Below are positions 9,366-17,129 of a stretch of 64,000 nt of DNA, one piece after another (position 1 is the stretch's first letter; each line of letters begins with the position of its first letter). The position numbers and the translations under genes are program-made. The stretch is from UBA1181 sp045601045 (GTDB lineage: Bacteria; Bacteroidota; Bacteroidia; Bacteroidales; Paludibacteraceae). The stretch covers positions 27,018 to 91,017 of the forward strand of contig JAZRZA010000014.1 of NCBI GenBank assembly GCA_045601045.1, read 5' to 3'. A model generated the notes under the pieces. That model made no database searches and was not told the DNA's origin. It saw nothing but the letters and a program-made list of their open reading frames with translations.

Positions 9366-9812
9366 TTAATTGGTCACCATAATATACTCTCCCGTATCAC
9401 GGATATTGCGATACATACGCAAGCCCGACTTGGCGGAACCCGACACTGGATTTCCCAAACTATACGAGAGATCAAATTTTGATAGACACATCGGACACGT
9501 CGCAAAAGGCATATCGATCACCAAAGGATTGGAACGGGATTTGTCATTCGGGCAAGCCAAATCACAACAACCGATCTTTCCCTCCAAATCACGGAAGATT
9601 GCAATACCCCCATAGCCCAACTTAAAATTGGAAGGGTACAAAGAGACCAAGGTATAGGAGACCGCATGATTAGGCGTCATCAGTTCGTTGTACTCGCTGG
9701 TATAGGTCTTCACATATACCTCGCTGTCTGGAATCAATGATTCATCACTCTTGCAAGAAGTGCAAACAAGCACACCGAAAAGGATGGAAAAAATAAAAGA
9801 TATTCCCTTCAT
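9366..9812 (-). CDS. Lipoprotein with Rieske-like fold and replaced cluster histidines
   Basis: 148 residues with lipobox Cys20 after a hydrophobic signal. The C-terminal half reads like a Rieske ferredoxin domain: C87-P-N89, then 16 residues, then C106-P-M-C109 followed by SKFDL and a GxPxxG turn. The spacing matches the Rieske pattern C-x-H-x(15-17)-C-x2-H, but both histidines are gone (Asn89, Cys109). Two further cysteines, C82-C83, precede the first motif. It may bind zinc, another cluster, or nothing. Upstream gene of a two-gene unit with the EamA transporter. A -7 box (TATCTTTG on the minus strand) lies at 9834-9841. Confidence 0.7.
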   Translation of the reverse strand: MKGISFIFSILFGVLVCTSCKSDESLIPDSEVYVKTYTSEYNELMTPNHAVSYTLVSLYPSNFKLGYGGIAIFRDLEGKIGCCDLACPNDKSRSNPLVIDMPFATCPMCLSKFDLSYSLGNPVSGSAKSGLRMYRNIRDTGEYIMVTN

Positions 9813-9833
9813 CTAATGATTTTTAAAGTATCG

Positions 9834-9841
9834 CAAAGATA
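9834..9841 (-). promoter_or_regulatory. -7 box for the Rieske-like lipoprotein
   Basis: Reads TATCTTTG on the minus strand, 21 bases before the start codon. No convincing -33 element. Confidence 0.4.
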
Positions 9842-9923
9842 CGAACAAATCCCAAAAATCTCCCCGTGCTTATCATATTCTATTTTGTTTGGTTAAATTC
9901 GCGGATAGATAATCTGAATAAAA

Positions 9924-11036
9924 ATGATAGCGTTATACTTCGACGAATACCAAGGGGCACCCGTAGCCTATAATTTTTTCCCTGCCCAATATTCATTTGA
10001 GCACCAGCTGGTGAAGGAGAATTACCAAGTTGCCATCATCGGTGTGAAGAGCGAAATGAACGCAGGCAACCCTGGCAGCGAATTGGCTCCCGATGCCATT
10101 CGTCAACAACTCTACGCTTTAAGAGGCGGATTCAGCAACACCAAGATTGCGGATTTAGGCAACTTGAAAAGCGGCAAAAGCTTAGCCGACACCTATGCCG
10201 CACTGAAATGCGTCACAGCGGAACTCCTAGCCCAAAATGTAATTCCCGTCGTCATCGGCGGCAGCCATGAGCTAACCTTTCCACTCTTCGAAGCAATGAA
10301 GGAGTCGAAGAAGCATATTAAAACCACGCTGATCGATTGCAAACTGGACTTCCCCTACTGCTCCACCGATGTTTTTGACGGCAACACCTTCGCGGGAAAA
10401 ATCATTCGTGACGAGCAAACAGAAGAGTTCAAACTATTAGGCTACCAAGGCTACTACTGCCCGCAACCCATTATCGAGCAACTCGAAGGGCACACATGCC
10501 ATTTCGTACGCGCAGGTGAACTATTCAGAAACATCGCATCCGCAGAACCCTACCTCCGCGACACTGACCTCGTGAGCGTTGACATGTCCGCCATCCGACA
10601 CGCGGACTCTCCCGGTTTTTCAAGGGCCATCTCCAACGGCCTCTCCGGCGAAGAGATCTGCCAACTCGCCCATTACGCGGGACTGAGCGACAGCATCAAC
10701 GCGTTCGGCCTTTTCGAGGCCAACCCAGCCTTCGACGACAGCGACCAAACCGCATCGTTGGCGGCGCAAATCATTTGGCACTTCATCGAAGGAATCGACA
10801 ACCGCTTCGGAGATTACCCTATGAGAGATATCAACACCTACCAAGAGCGTGTAGCCCTATTCCCTTCCGACCAAGAAAAAAATATCCATTTCTTCCATAA
10901 TCGAAGCAATGGTAGATGGTGGATCAAAATACCTACCCTGGCAGGGGAAAAAATATACGCATGCCACCCTTCAGACTTCCAAATAGCCTGCGAGGGGGAC
11001 CTTCCAGATATCTGGATGCGGCACTACATGAATTAA
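9924..11036 (+). CDS. Arginase/formimidoylglutamase-fold protein with incomplete metal site
   Basis: 370 residues of the ureohydrolase fold. It keeps the N-terminal GNPGSELAPDAIRQQL region and GGSHELT with His115. However, the DAHxD motif reads DCKLD (His to Lys) and the SxDxDxxDP motif reads SVDMSAIRHADSPG (second Asp to Ser). Two of the six usual manganese ligands are therefore missing. Active formimidoylglutamase hydrolyses N-formimino-glutamate in histidine breakdown, and I see no hut genes near it. Similar degenerate relatives occur in other Bacteroidota. It may be catalytically dead, or use one metal or a different chemistry. Confidence 0.8.
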   Translation: MIALYFDEYQGAPVAYNFFPAQYSFEHQLVKENYQVAIIGVKSEMNAGNPGSELAPDAIRQQLYALRGGFSNTKIADLGNLKSGKSLADTYAALKCVTAELLAQNVIPVVIGGSHELTFPLFEAMKESKKHIKTTLIDCKLDFPYCSTDVFDGNTFAGKIIRDEQTEEFKLLGYQGYYCPQPIIEQLEGHTCHFVRAGELFRNIASAEPYLRDTDLVSVDMSAIRHADSPGFSRAISNGLSGEEICQLAHYAGLSDSINAFGLFEANPAFDDSDQTASLAAQIIWHFIEGIDNRFGDYPMRDINTYQERVALFPSDQEKNIHFFHNRSNGRWWIKIPTLAGEKIYACHPSDFQIACEGDLPDIWMRHYMN

Positions 11037-11042
11037 ATTGGA

Positions 11043-11759
11043 TTATTCCGCCCTTTGAAGGCGTTGCCAAAACAAATCAGGTTTATCATTGATAATCAAT
11101 GCCTCCGGGAATTCCTCTTCCTGAAGCAGCCGGTAGATATGGTCGTATCGGGCCACATCAAAGGAGATATGGGCGTCACTTCCCATAATCACCATCAACT
11201 CATATTTCTTACACAGACGAATCATCTCTCTGTGACAATCCCACGCACGCTCTTTCCCACGACTCGGACTCAATGAACTATTGTTGATCTCCAACAATGT
11301 CCTCGTCTCTTTGGCAGTCCGCACCAAACGTTCGAAATCCAAATGCGCCGTTCCATCAGCGGGATGGCTAATGATATCAATCATCGGATTACGCATCACA
11401 CCAATCACCGCATCGGTGTTCTCCTCACGGGTTCCAGGTTGATAGCATGAGTGGTGGATACCCGCAACGCGAATCTTTAATTTCCGGATGGTATCTTCCG
11501 GCAAATCAAGCGTACCCTTGGTGTCAAGAATATTGATCTCCGCACCCGTCAGGATTTTCACGCCATACATCTCCTCTGGAATAACGGCGAGGTTGTTGAA
11601 GTAGGCCGCATCACAAGCCCCCTTGATGGTAGGACCATGTTCAGCCATGCCAAGCACTTGCAACCCCTTTTCAGAGGCCGCCTTCGCCATCTCCTGCATC
11701 GTGCTGTAAGCGTGTCCGCTCACAATAGTATGGGTATGTACATCCAACGCTATCTTCAT
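11043..11759 (-). CDS. PHP-domain phosphatase, YcdX-like
   Basis: 238 residues, the usual size for YcdX-type PHP hydrolases with a trinuclear metal site. Metal ligands seen: H8-T-H10 and H16, GMAEHGP (Glu, His), GAEIN, GIHHS, ISHPA, and C-terminal MGSDAHISFD. These line up with the nine-ligand PHP site. Predicted to be a cytoplasmic phosphoesterase; the natural substrate is unknown. It is convergent with the arginase-like gene, with 6 bases between the stops. Confidence 0.9.
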   Translation of the reverse strand: MKIALDVHTHTIVSGHAYSTMQEMAKAASEKGLQVLGMAEHGPTIKGACDAAYFNNLAVIPEEMYGVKILTGAEINILDTKGTLDLPEDTIRKLKIRVAGIHHSCYQPGTREENTDAVIGVMRNPMIDIISHPADGTAHLDFERLVRTAKETRTLLEINNSSLSPSRGKERAWDCHREMIRLCKKYELMVIMGSDAHISFDVARYDHIYRLLQEEEFPEALIINDKPDLFWQRLQRAE

Positions 11760-11887
11760 CGTTCTTCCCTTTAATCCGTATTCTCATTTAGACAAAAATA
11801 AAATAAATCTACTAAACAAAAAAGCACATTCTTAAATCGTTTTAAGAAATCTTAAAACTTAAATTTTCCATCTTAACGCTAATTTTG

Positions 11888-11895
11888 TATCTTTG
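11888..11895 (+). promoter_or_regulatory. -7 box upstream of the CHASE2/caspase cluster
   Basis: TATCTTTG, matching TAnnTTTG, 32 bases before the CHASE2 start. A weak -33-like TTTC at 11865-11868 gives a 19-base spacer. Confidence 0.5.
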
Positions 11896-11927
11896 TAAAT
11901 CTATATTTATCACAAACAAAGAGAGTT

Positions 11928-13112
11928 ATGAAGAGACTTTTCACAACATATATTCCCCACTCCATCGCTATCATAGCCATTATAGCGGGGGTATGTTTGT
12001 TGGTCAACAAACTCGCGTACAGCATTTCATACCTCGATCCAGCGAGCCAGGCGATCGGAAATTTCACCATGACCGACACCTATTTCCAGATCGAGAACGA
12101 CAATGCGGAAGAGGTGGCGGATTTCAATCCAGACATTATTTTATACGATTTATCCACCTGCTACTCCCGTGCGGAGATCGCTGCCGGCATCCAAGCCATG
12201 CACGACGCGGGAGCCAGATGCATCGCCCTTGACTGCATTTTCGGTCCGAACAACACCGACACACTCGCCAATGACAGCTTGGTCCGAGTCATCTCCCGTT
12301 GCAAGAATGTCATCGCCGCATGCAGAATGGTGCCTAACTACGGCGAATTCATCAAGGAGGAGTCCTTCTTCGTGAAAAAGACGGGCTGTGTGGAGGCCTG
12401 CGTGAACGTGGAGAATGAGACCATTCGACACTTCAACAAAACCTTGACCATCGGCGACACGACGCTCAGCACATTTGTTCATGAAATCGTGAAGATGGCC
12501 TACCCTGAAACTTACGAAATGTGGGAAAAGATAGCAAACGAGGAGGAACTCATCCACTACAAGCAAACATTCTTCAACAAGATTCACATATACGACGAAT
12601 TCTTCGAGGAGGATTTCAAGGACAAGGTGGTTTTGGTGGGAGATTTCCAAGATTTGAGGGATTTCCACAACATTCCAATCGTAGTGGACGGCAGCAGACG
12701 CATCTGCGGAACCACCATTCACGGTTATGCCATCGCCACACTCACCATGCCTGGAAGATTGATCTCAACAATGTCTGAAATGGAGGGTCTTCTACTCGGT
12801 ATCATCTACACATTGCTCTATTGCATCATCTACTGTTGGATCAACGAGAAGTACAACGACGTTTCTGGATTCCTATCCACCTCCTTGCAGATCATCATGA
12901 TGTTGGGACTTTCATTCTTCGGTGGGTACGTCTTTCTGGTGAAGCAATATAATATCTCACTCGCTTATGCGTTAGTAGGTACGGGATTGGCTGCCTATGC
13001 GGCGGAAATCTTCTATTTCATCTACTTCAAAATAGAGAAGAAATTAAAGAAACCAAACAACGGAGGAAAGACATTTGAACAACAAATTGTGGAATACACA
13101 GAAAATAGATAA
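11928..13112 (+). CDS. CHASE2-domain membrane sensor
   Basis: 394 residues. One N-terminal membrane helix (residues ~12-32), a long extracytoplasmic region containing the CHASE2 hallmark of an Asp-rich strand followed by DAGARCIALDCIFG, then FKDKVVLVGDF, and two or three C-terminal membrane helices before a short basic tail. CHASE2 domains are extracellular sensor modules usually fused to kinases, cyclases or phosphatases; here no output domain is fused. The next genes (WG-caspase, DUF4384) start 17 bases downstream and are likely its partners. The signal sensed is unknown. Confidence 0.8.
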   Translation: MKRLFTTYIPHSIAIIAIIAGVCLLVNKLAYSISYLDPASQAIGNFTMTDTYFQIENDNAEEVADFNPDIILYDLSTCYSRAEIAAGIQAMHDAGARCIALDCIFGPNNTDTLANDSLVRVISRCKNVIAACRMVPNYGEFIKEESFFVKKTGCVEACVNVENETIRHFNKTLTIGDTTLSTFVHEIVKMAYPETYEMWEKIANEEELIHYKQTFFNKIHIYDEFFEEDFKDKVVLVGDFQDLRDFHNIPIVVDGSRRICGTTIHGYAIATLTMPGRLISTMSEMEGLLLGIIYTLLYCIIYCWINEKYNDVSGFLSTSLQIIMMLGLSFFGGYVFLVKQYNISLAYALVGTGLAAYAAEIFYFIYFKIEKKLKKPNNGGKTFEQQIVEYTENR

Positions 13113-13129
13113 GACTAAAATAAAAGAGT

Positions 13130-15151
13130 ATGAAAAAGTATTTAGTGACACTATGCTTATTGGTTCTCACCATCGCTTCTTTAAGTGCTCAACAAGCCGT
13201 CCAAAGCACAAAGACAGGCAAATGGGGTTTTAAGAATGGATCAACATGGGTGATTCAACCAATTTATGAGGAGTACGACCAACAGAACGCTTTTGCGGGC
13301 CGCAAATACGCTGTTGTGAAATACCAAGGCAAATGGGGTGCCGTGGATGCTACTGGCAAATATTACACCAAACCCGTTTTCACCACCAAAGTGATGGCTC
13401 TTTACGCAGCTAAACTAGCAGTGAAGGGCGGAGATAGAAATGTATTCCTTCAACCTATCTTCGACGAGGCTTACAACAAATGGGGCTTCGTGGATTATAC
13501 TGGTGAGATGTATTTGAGACCTATCTACGAAGAGGTGGATACCGACAACAGTTTCTCCACTGGCAAGAACTACACCATCGTGAAGTTGGATAAGCAATGG
13601 GGTGCCGTCGACCGCGAAGGCGTCATGGTCATCAACCCTTACTTTACCAGCAAAGAGGAGGTTCGCAAAGCAGTGAAAGAGTGGGAATCCAATGCCAAGT
13701 TGGGCGAAAACCTCTACATCGGTCTAAAGGCTGGTGTGAAGAAGATCGGTTTCGTCAACTATCTTGGCAACTGGGCGATGAAACCTGTATTCGAGAATGT
13801 GGACAAAACCGCTATATTCAGCTCGACACGCAATTACGCGGTCGTGAAGTACAAAGGCAAATGGGCTGCCATCGACCGTGCGGGTAACTTCATCTTGAAA
13901 CCTATCTACACAGATATGAACGCAGCCAAAGCAGCGGCTCAAAAGTGGCAAAACAACAACCCTAACGGACGTGTTCCTGCAGCGCAAGTTCCAAACTTGG
14001 AGTCATTCACCTACAAGACTCCTAACCTTGCCGCTCAAGAGCCTCAAAAAAGGGAAGAGCCAACACCGGCCAAGCCTACTACACCTAGCCAACCAGAGCC
14101 AAAACCAGTGGAGACACCAACTGTGACCCACGTGGCGGAGGGCGCTCCGACCATCAAAATTTTGTCTCCAAAGAATGGTGCTCAATACTCCTCTCCAGAG
14201 GTGACATTCACATACGAGACCTCTACCCACGATGGCAGCGAGCCAGAGATCATCGCCTACATCAACGGAGAGCTTCAACCTCGCACCAAAGGGGTGAAAC
14301 GAGTAGGTAAGCAAATCACCTTGACTTTACCTCGCGTCAACGATTGCCGCGTGCAACTCATCGCGAAGGACAACAGAGGTCAAAACAGTGATCCTGCCGT
14401 CGTATTGCTCCACTACCGTGGCGACCGTCCAAAACCTGCATTGCACGTATTCGCGGTCGGTGTAAGTGACTACGACCAAGCGGACTTGAAGTTGCAACAC
14501 GCTGCCAAGGACGCTGCTGATTTCTTGAACACCGTGAAGACTTGCAACCTATCCCAATACCAATCTTTGAAGACCGCAAACTTGGTACAAGACAAGGCCG
14601 CAACCGACAAGAACATCAAGAAGGGACTCTCCAACTTGGTGAACAACGCGAACCAAGGCGACGTCATCCTTCTCTTCTTCTCCGGACACGGCGCGAAGGA
14701 GGGTGCGGAGACCTACTTCCTCTCTTGCAATGCGGAGAGCAACGACCTCTTCGCTTCCGCGGTAGACTTCGATATCATCCGCAGCGCGCTCAAACGATTG
14801 AAGGACAAGAAGTGCCGCATCATCATCTTCATGGATGCATGCCACTCTGGCTCGATGTATGGTGTGAAGGGAACAGCGGAGACTTTCTCCATGGCAGAAC
14901 CAGACATCATCGGATTCTACTCCAGCACAGAGGCTCAAAAATCCAACGAGTCTGAGCAATGGGAGAACGGTATCTTCACCAAGGCATTGTTGGAAGGTAT
15001 CAAGGGCAAGGCAGTTGATGAAGAGGGCAATATCACCCTCGACGCTTTGGAGCTTTACATCCGCAACCAAGTAAGACAAGCGACGAACGGAAGACAAATG
15101 CCTATCTTCGAGAACAGACAAGGTAATTTCATCTTGTTCGAAAAGAAATAA
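13130..15151 (+). CDS. WG-repeat protein with C-terminal caspase (C14) domain
   Basis: 673 residues. Signal peptide MKKYLVTLCLLVLTIASLSA, then about five WG-type repeats (KWGFKNGSTWVIQPIYEE, KWGAVDATGKYY, KWGFVDYTGEMYLRPIYEE and others, residues ~25-280), a Pro-rich linker (~295-335), an Ig-like domain (~340-435) and a caspase-like peptidase domain. The catalytic dyad is seen as SGHG with His520 and MDACHSG with Cys571. Because of the signal peptide it should act outside the cytoplasm. Cotranscribed with CHASE2 (17-base gap). Substrate unknown; a stress or death-like protease is inference. Confidence 0.9.
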   Translation: MKKYLVTLCLLVLTIASLSAQQAVQSTKTGKWGFKNGSTWVIQPIYEEYDQQNAFAGRKYAVVKYQGKWGAVDATGKYYTKPVFTTKVMALYAAKLAVKGGDRNVFLQPIFDEAYNKWGFVDYTGEMYLRPIYEEVDTDNSFSTGKNYTIVKLDKQWGAVDREGVMVINPYFTSKEEVRKAVKEWESNAKLGENLYIGLKAGVKKIGFVNYLGNWAMKPVFENVDKTAIFSSTRNYAVVKYKGKWAAIDRAGNFILKPIYTDMNAAKAAAQKWQNNNPNGRVPAAQVPNLESFTYKTPNLAAQEPQKREEPTPAKPTTPSQPEPKPVETPTVTHVAEGAPTIKILSPKNGAQYSSPEVTFTYETSTHDGSEPEIIAYINGELQPRTKGVKRVGKQITLTLPRVNDCRVQLIAKDNRGQNSDPAVVLLHYRGDRPKPALHVFAVGVSDYDQADLKLQHAAKDAADFLNTVKTCNLSQYQSLKTANLVQDKAATDKNIKKGLSNLVNNANQGDVILLFFSGHGAKEGAETYFLSCNAESNDLFASAVDFDIIRSALKRLKDKKCRIIIFMDACHSGSMYGVKGTAETFSMAEPDIIGFYSSTEAQKSNESEQWENGIFTKALLEGIKGKAVDEEGNITLDALELYIRNQVRQATNGRQMPIFENRQGNFILFEKK

Positions 15152-15250
15152 TAGATGAATTTGCACGTGGAGGCGTGGCGTTGCCGCGTCTCTACCATAC
15201 AATTTATTTAGGCACAATTTTTGTACTATATCTTATATAAACCAATTAGA

Positions 15251-15256
15251 AAGGAG
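15251..15256 (+). promoter_or_regulatory. Ribosome binding site deciding the DUF4384 start
   Basis: AAGGAG lies 6 bases before the ATG at 15263, supporting that start over an in-frame upstream start at 15221. Clear Shine-Dalgarno sites are uncommon in Bacteroidota, so this one is notable. Confidence 0.6.
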
Positions 15257-15262
15257 TTCATT

Positions 15263-16141
15263 ATGAAAAAAGGTTTCTTTATCGCGCTTTTCACGATGCT
15301 GGTTAGCCTCGTTAGCGCACAAGATATCTACGTCTACGCCATCATCGGCCAGGCGGAGAAGCAAGAGAATGGACAATGGGTAGCTCTCCAAAAGAGAAAT
15401 CCACTCCAATTGAACGACGTGGTACGCGTGGGAAACAATTCAGCGCTATCCTTCATCGACCGCAAGGCGGAGAAGATTTACTCCATCTCCCAAAACAACG
15501 GCCAGAAGGTGAGCGAGTTGATCGCTAACTACAAGGGCAAACAAAGTTACGCCGCTAACTTCGTATCACACGCTTCAAAAGCGCTCTTCAACGGAGGTTC
15601 CGACAGAATCAGCCATGAGGCTGCCGGTTGTACCTACCGTGGAGACATCATCGAGAACGACATCGCGAAGGCTATCTTGGCTAAGCACAAAGGCAGCGCA
15701 TTGGGTTCTATGAACAACGCCAACACTGATTACGCGATCTCATTCTCTATCCTCGACCGCAGAACAAGAGCTGAGTTGGAGGGTGTCGTGGCATTGGATA
15801 GCCAAGCTGTGTTCAGAATCAAGAACAGCAGCGACACACCATTGTATGTCAATATCCTCGACATCAACAAGGATGGTGAGAAGTACGACTGCTTGCCAAT
15901 CGACGACGCTACCACCATGTCTCACTTGCTCATTCCAGGCAACTGTACGATCGACTTGACCACCTACCCAGTAGAGTTCTCCGAGCCAATCGGTACAGAT
16001 GATTTGATTCTCATCGCCACCGAAGTTCCTTACGATCTTCGCCAAGTGATGAAGTATTTCGACAAAGCAGACGCATCCAAGATACAAGATGCGAACTATC
16101 CTGTAGGTGTTTATTGCAAGAAAATTGAGGTAAAAAAATAA
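15263..16141 (+). CDS. Secreted DUF4384-domain protein
   Basis: 292 residues from the ATG at 15263, with signal peptide MKKGFFIALFTMLVSLVSA. The N-terminal half has an SH3-like or FecR-like stretch (KRNPLQLNDVVRVGNNSAL). The C-terminal half matches DUF4384: FRIKNSSDTPLYVNILDI, then LLIPG, then EPIGTDDLILIATEVPYD. DUF4384 is often found with caspase-like proteases and may be a periplasmic regulatory or binding module; its function is not known. It is the third gene of the CHASE2 cluster, 111 bases after the caspase gene, and ends in front of a strong hairpin. Confidence 0.8.
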   Translation: MKKGFFIALFTMLVSLVSAQDIYVYAIIGQAEKQENGQWVALQKRNPLQLNDVVRVGNNSALSFIDRKAEKIYSISQNNGQKVSELIANYKGKQSYAANFVSHASKALFNGGSDRISHEAAGCTYRGDIIENDIAKAILAKHKGSALGSMNNANTDYAISFSILDRRTRAELEGVVALDSQAVFRIKNSSDTPLYVNILDINKDGEKYDCLPIDDATTMSHLLIPGNCTIDLTTYPVEFSEPIGTDDLILIATEVPYDLRQVMKYFDKADASKIQDANYPVGVYCKKIEVKK

Positions 16142-16260
16142 TTTTCTCCGAAATTCCTTACCAAACGCAAAGTTTGGCGCGGTTTTTGCATTACACTTAG
16201 AGGCATTGTGAAATGCTTTCCTTATAAATTTGTAGTTTAGTTCTAATTTGCGTTTTTTAA

Positions 16261-16294
16261 AAAGAAAGCCATCCTTTCGGGTGGCTTTCTTTTT
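16261..16294 (+). terminator. Intrinsic terminator after the CHASE2/caspase/DUF4384 cluster
   Basis: A 14-bp stem (AAAGAAAGCCATCC pairing with GGGTGGCTTTCTTT, one G-T pair) around loop TTTC, ending in a T run. It lies about 120 bases after the DUF4384 stop. Confidence 0.8.
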
Positions 16295-16317
16295 CACAGT
16301 TCATCACAAAGCAAACT

Positions 16318-16860
16318 ATGGCAAGAAATGATTTTAAAGAAGTATCTATTAATGTCAGTTTGAATTCATATATGATGAGTACAACATACGAATTGTATGA
16401 TTGGGGGCATCAGGTATGCAGTTCTACTCCTGCTTTCCTTTTACCTAGGGGCTGTAGCAATGATGAATTGACAAGTCACATCATGTTGTGTTACAATAGT
16501 AGCGGAACGATATCTAATAATGAATACGATAATCTTGGTGGTTTTGATTCGTGTAGAAAAATTTACAAATTAAAATCGCTTGACAGATTTTATCGATTTA
16601 CCGTTGGTTTCACACTGACATGGGAAAATAAACGAGTTGGCTTTTTTAAGTTAAAAAAAGAGACGATTGTTCATATATGTGTATGGAAATACCGTTTAGG
16701 ACAAAAGGGACACGATCAAGCTGATGATGTTTTTGAACTAAAATACGACGAGGAACGTCTCGAAGAGTTTGTAAAAGAACTTAGGCTAATAATGGACGAG
16801 ATGTATGAAAAGTATCTTGGCAATACCATCACTTATCAGACCAAACTATTTGATCTCTGA
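16318..16860 (+). CDS. Orphan hypothetical protein; 3' part duplicated at 57.7 kb
   Basis: 180 residues, no signal peptide or membrane segment, and no family I recognise. The base composition is clearly more AT-rich than its neighbours, which suggests transfer. The last ~95 codons are nearly identical to a second locus at 57739-58031 (about 13 mismatches in ~275 bases by hand alignment, half of them silent). The first ~80 residues have no counterpart there. It sits directly after a terminator and before a REP-like element, as an island between operons. A cytoplasmic immunity protein is one possibility (inference from the company kept by its copy). Confidence 0.7.
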   Translation: MARNDFKEVSINVSLNSYMMSTTYELYDWGHQVCSSTPAFLLPRGCSNDELTSHIMLCYNSSGTISNNEYDNLGGFDSCRKIYKLKSLDRFYRFTVGFTLTWENKRVGFFKLKKETIVHICVWKYRLGQKGHDQADDVFELKYDEERLEEFVKELRLIMDEMYEKYLGNTITYQTKLFDL

Positions 16861-16911
16861 CCCCTTAAATATCTAACCTTTGATCATACTTATCTAACAA
16901 ATATAAATACA

Positions 16912-16994
16912 CCCAGCCCAACGGCAAGCGCAGCGGCGCCTTGGATGAAATGATAACGAACAGAATAAACGACGCCCTGAAAGGGCAGAAGCAT
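16912..16994 (+). repeat. REP-like palindromic element, copy A
   Basis: Contains CCCAACGGCAAGCGCAGCGG followed by CGCCTTGG, and later the palindrome GCCCTGAAAGGGC. The same order of motifs recurs at 59061-59140 and parts at 20759 and 21510-21670. Non-coding stretch between the orphan gene and the lyase. Confidence 0.6.
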
Positions 16995-17094
16995 TATATA
17001 AAATAGCACCGCACAATCCGCCAATATCCTCCATTTTGACACAAAATTCATAGCAATTAGCATAAATTCATATTTCCCTGTAACAGATTATGTC

Positions 17095-17102
17095 TATATT
17101 TG
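17095..17102 (+). promoter_or_regulatory. -7 box for the rhamnogalacturonan lyase
   Basis: TATATTTG (TAnnTTTG), 27 bases before the start codon. A weak TTTC at 17073-17076 precedes it by 18 bases. Confidence 0.5.
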
Positions 17103-17129
17103 CGACATAAGAAATATTACACTTGAAAT

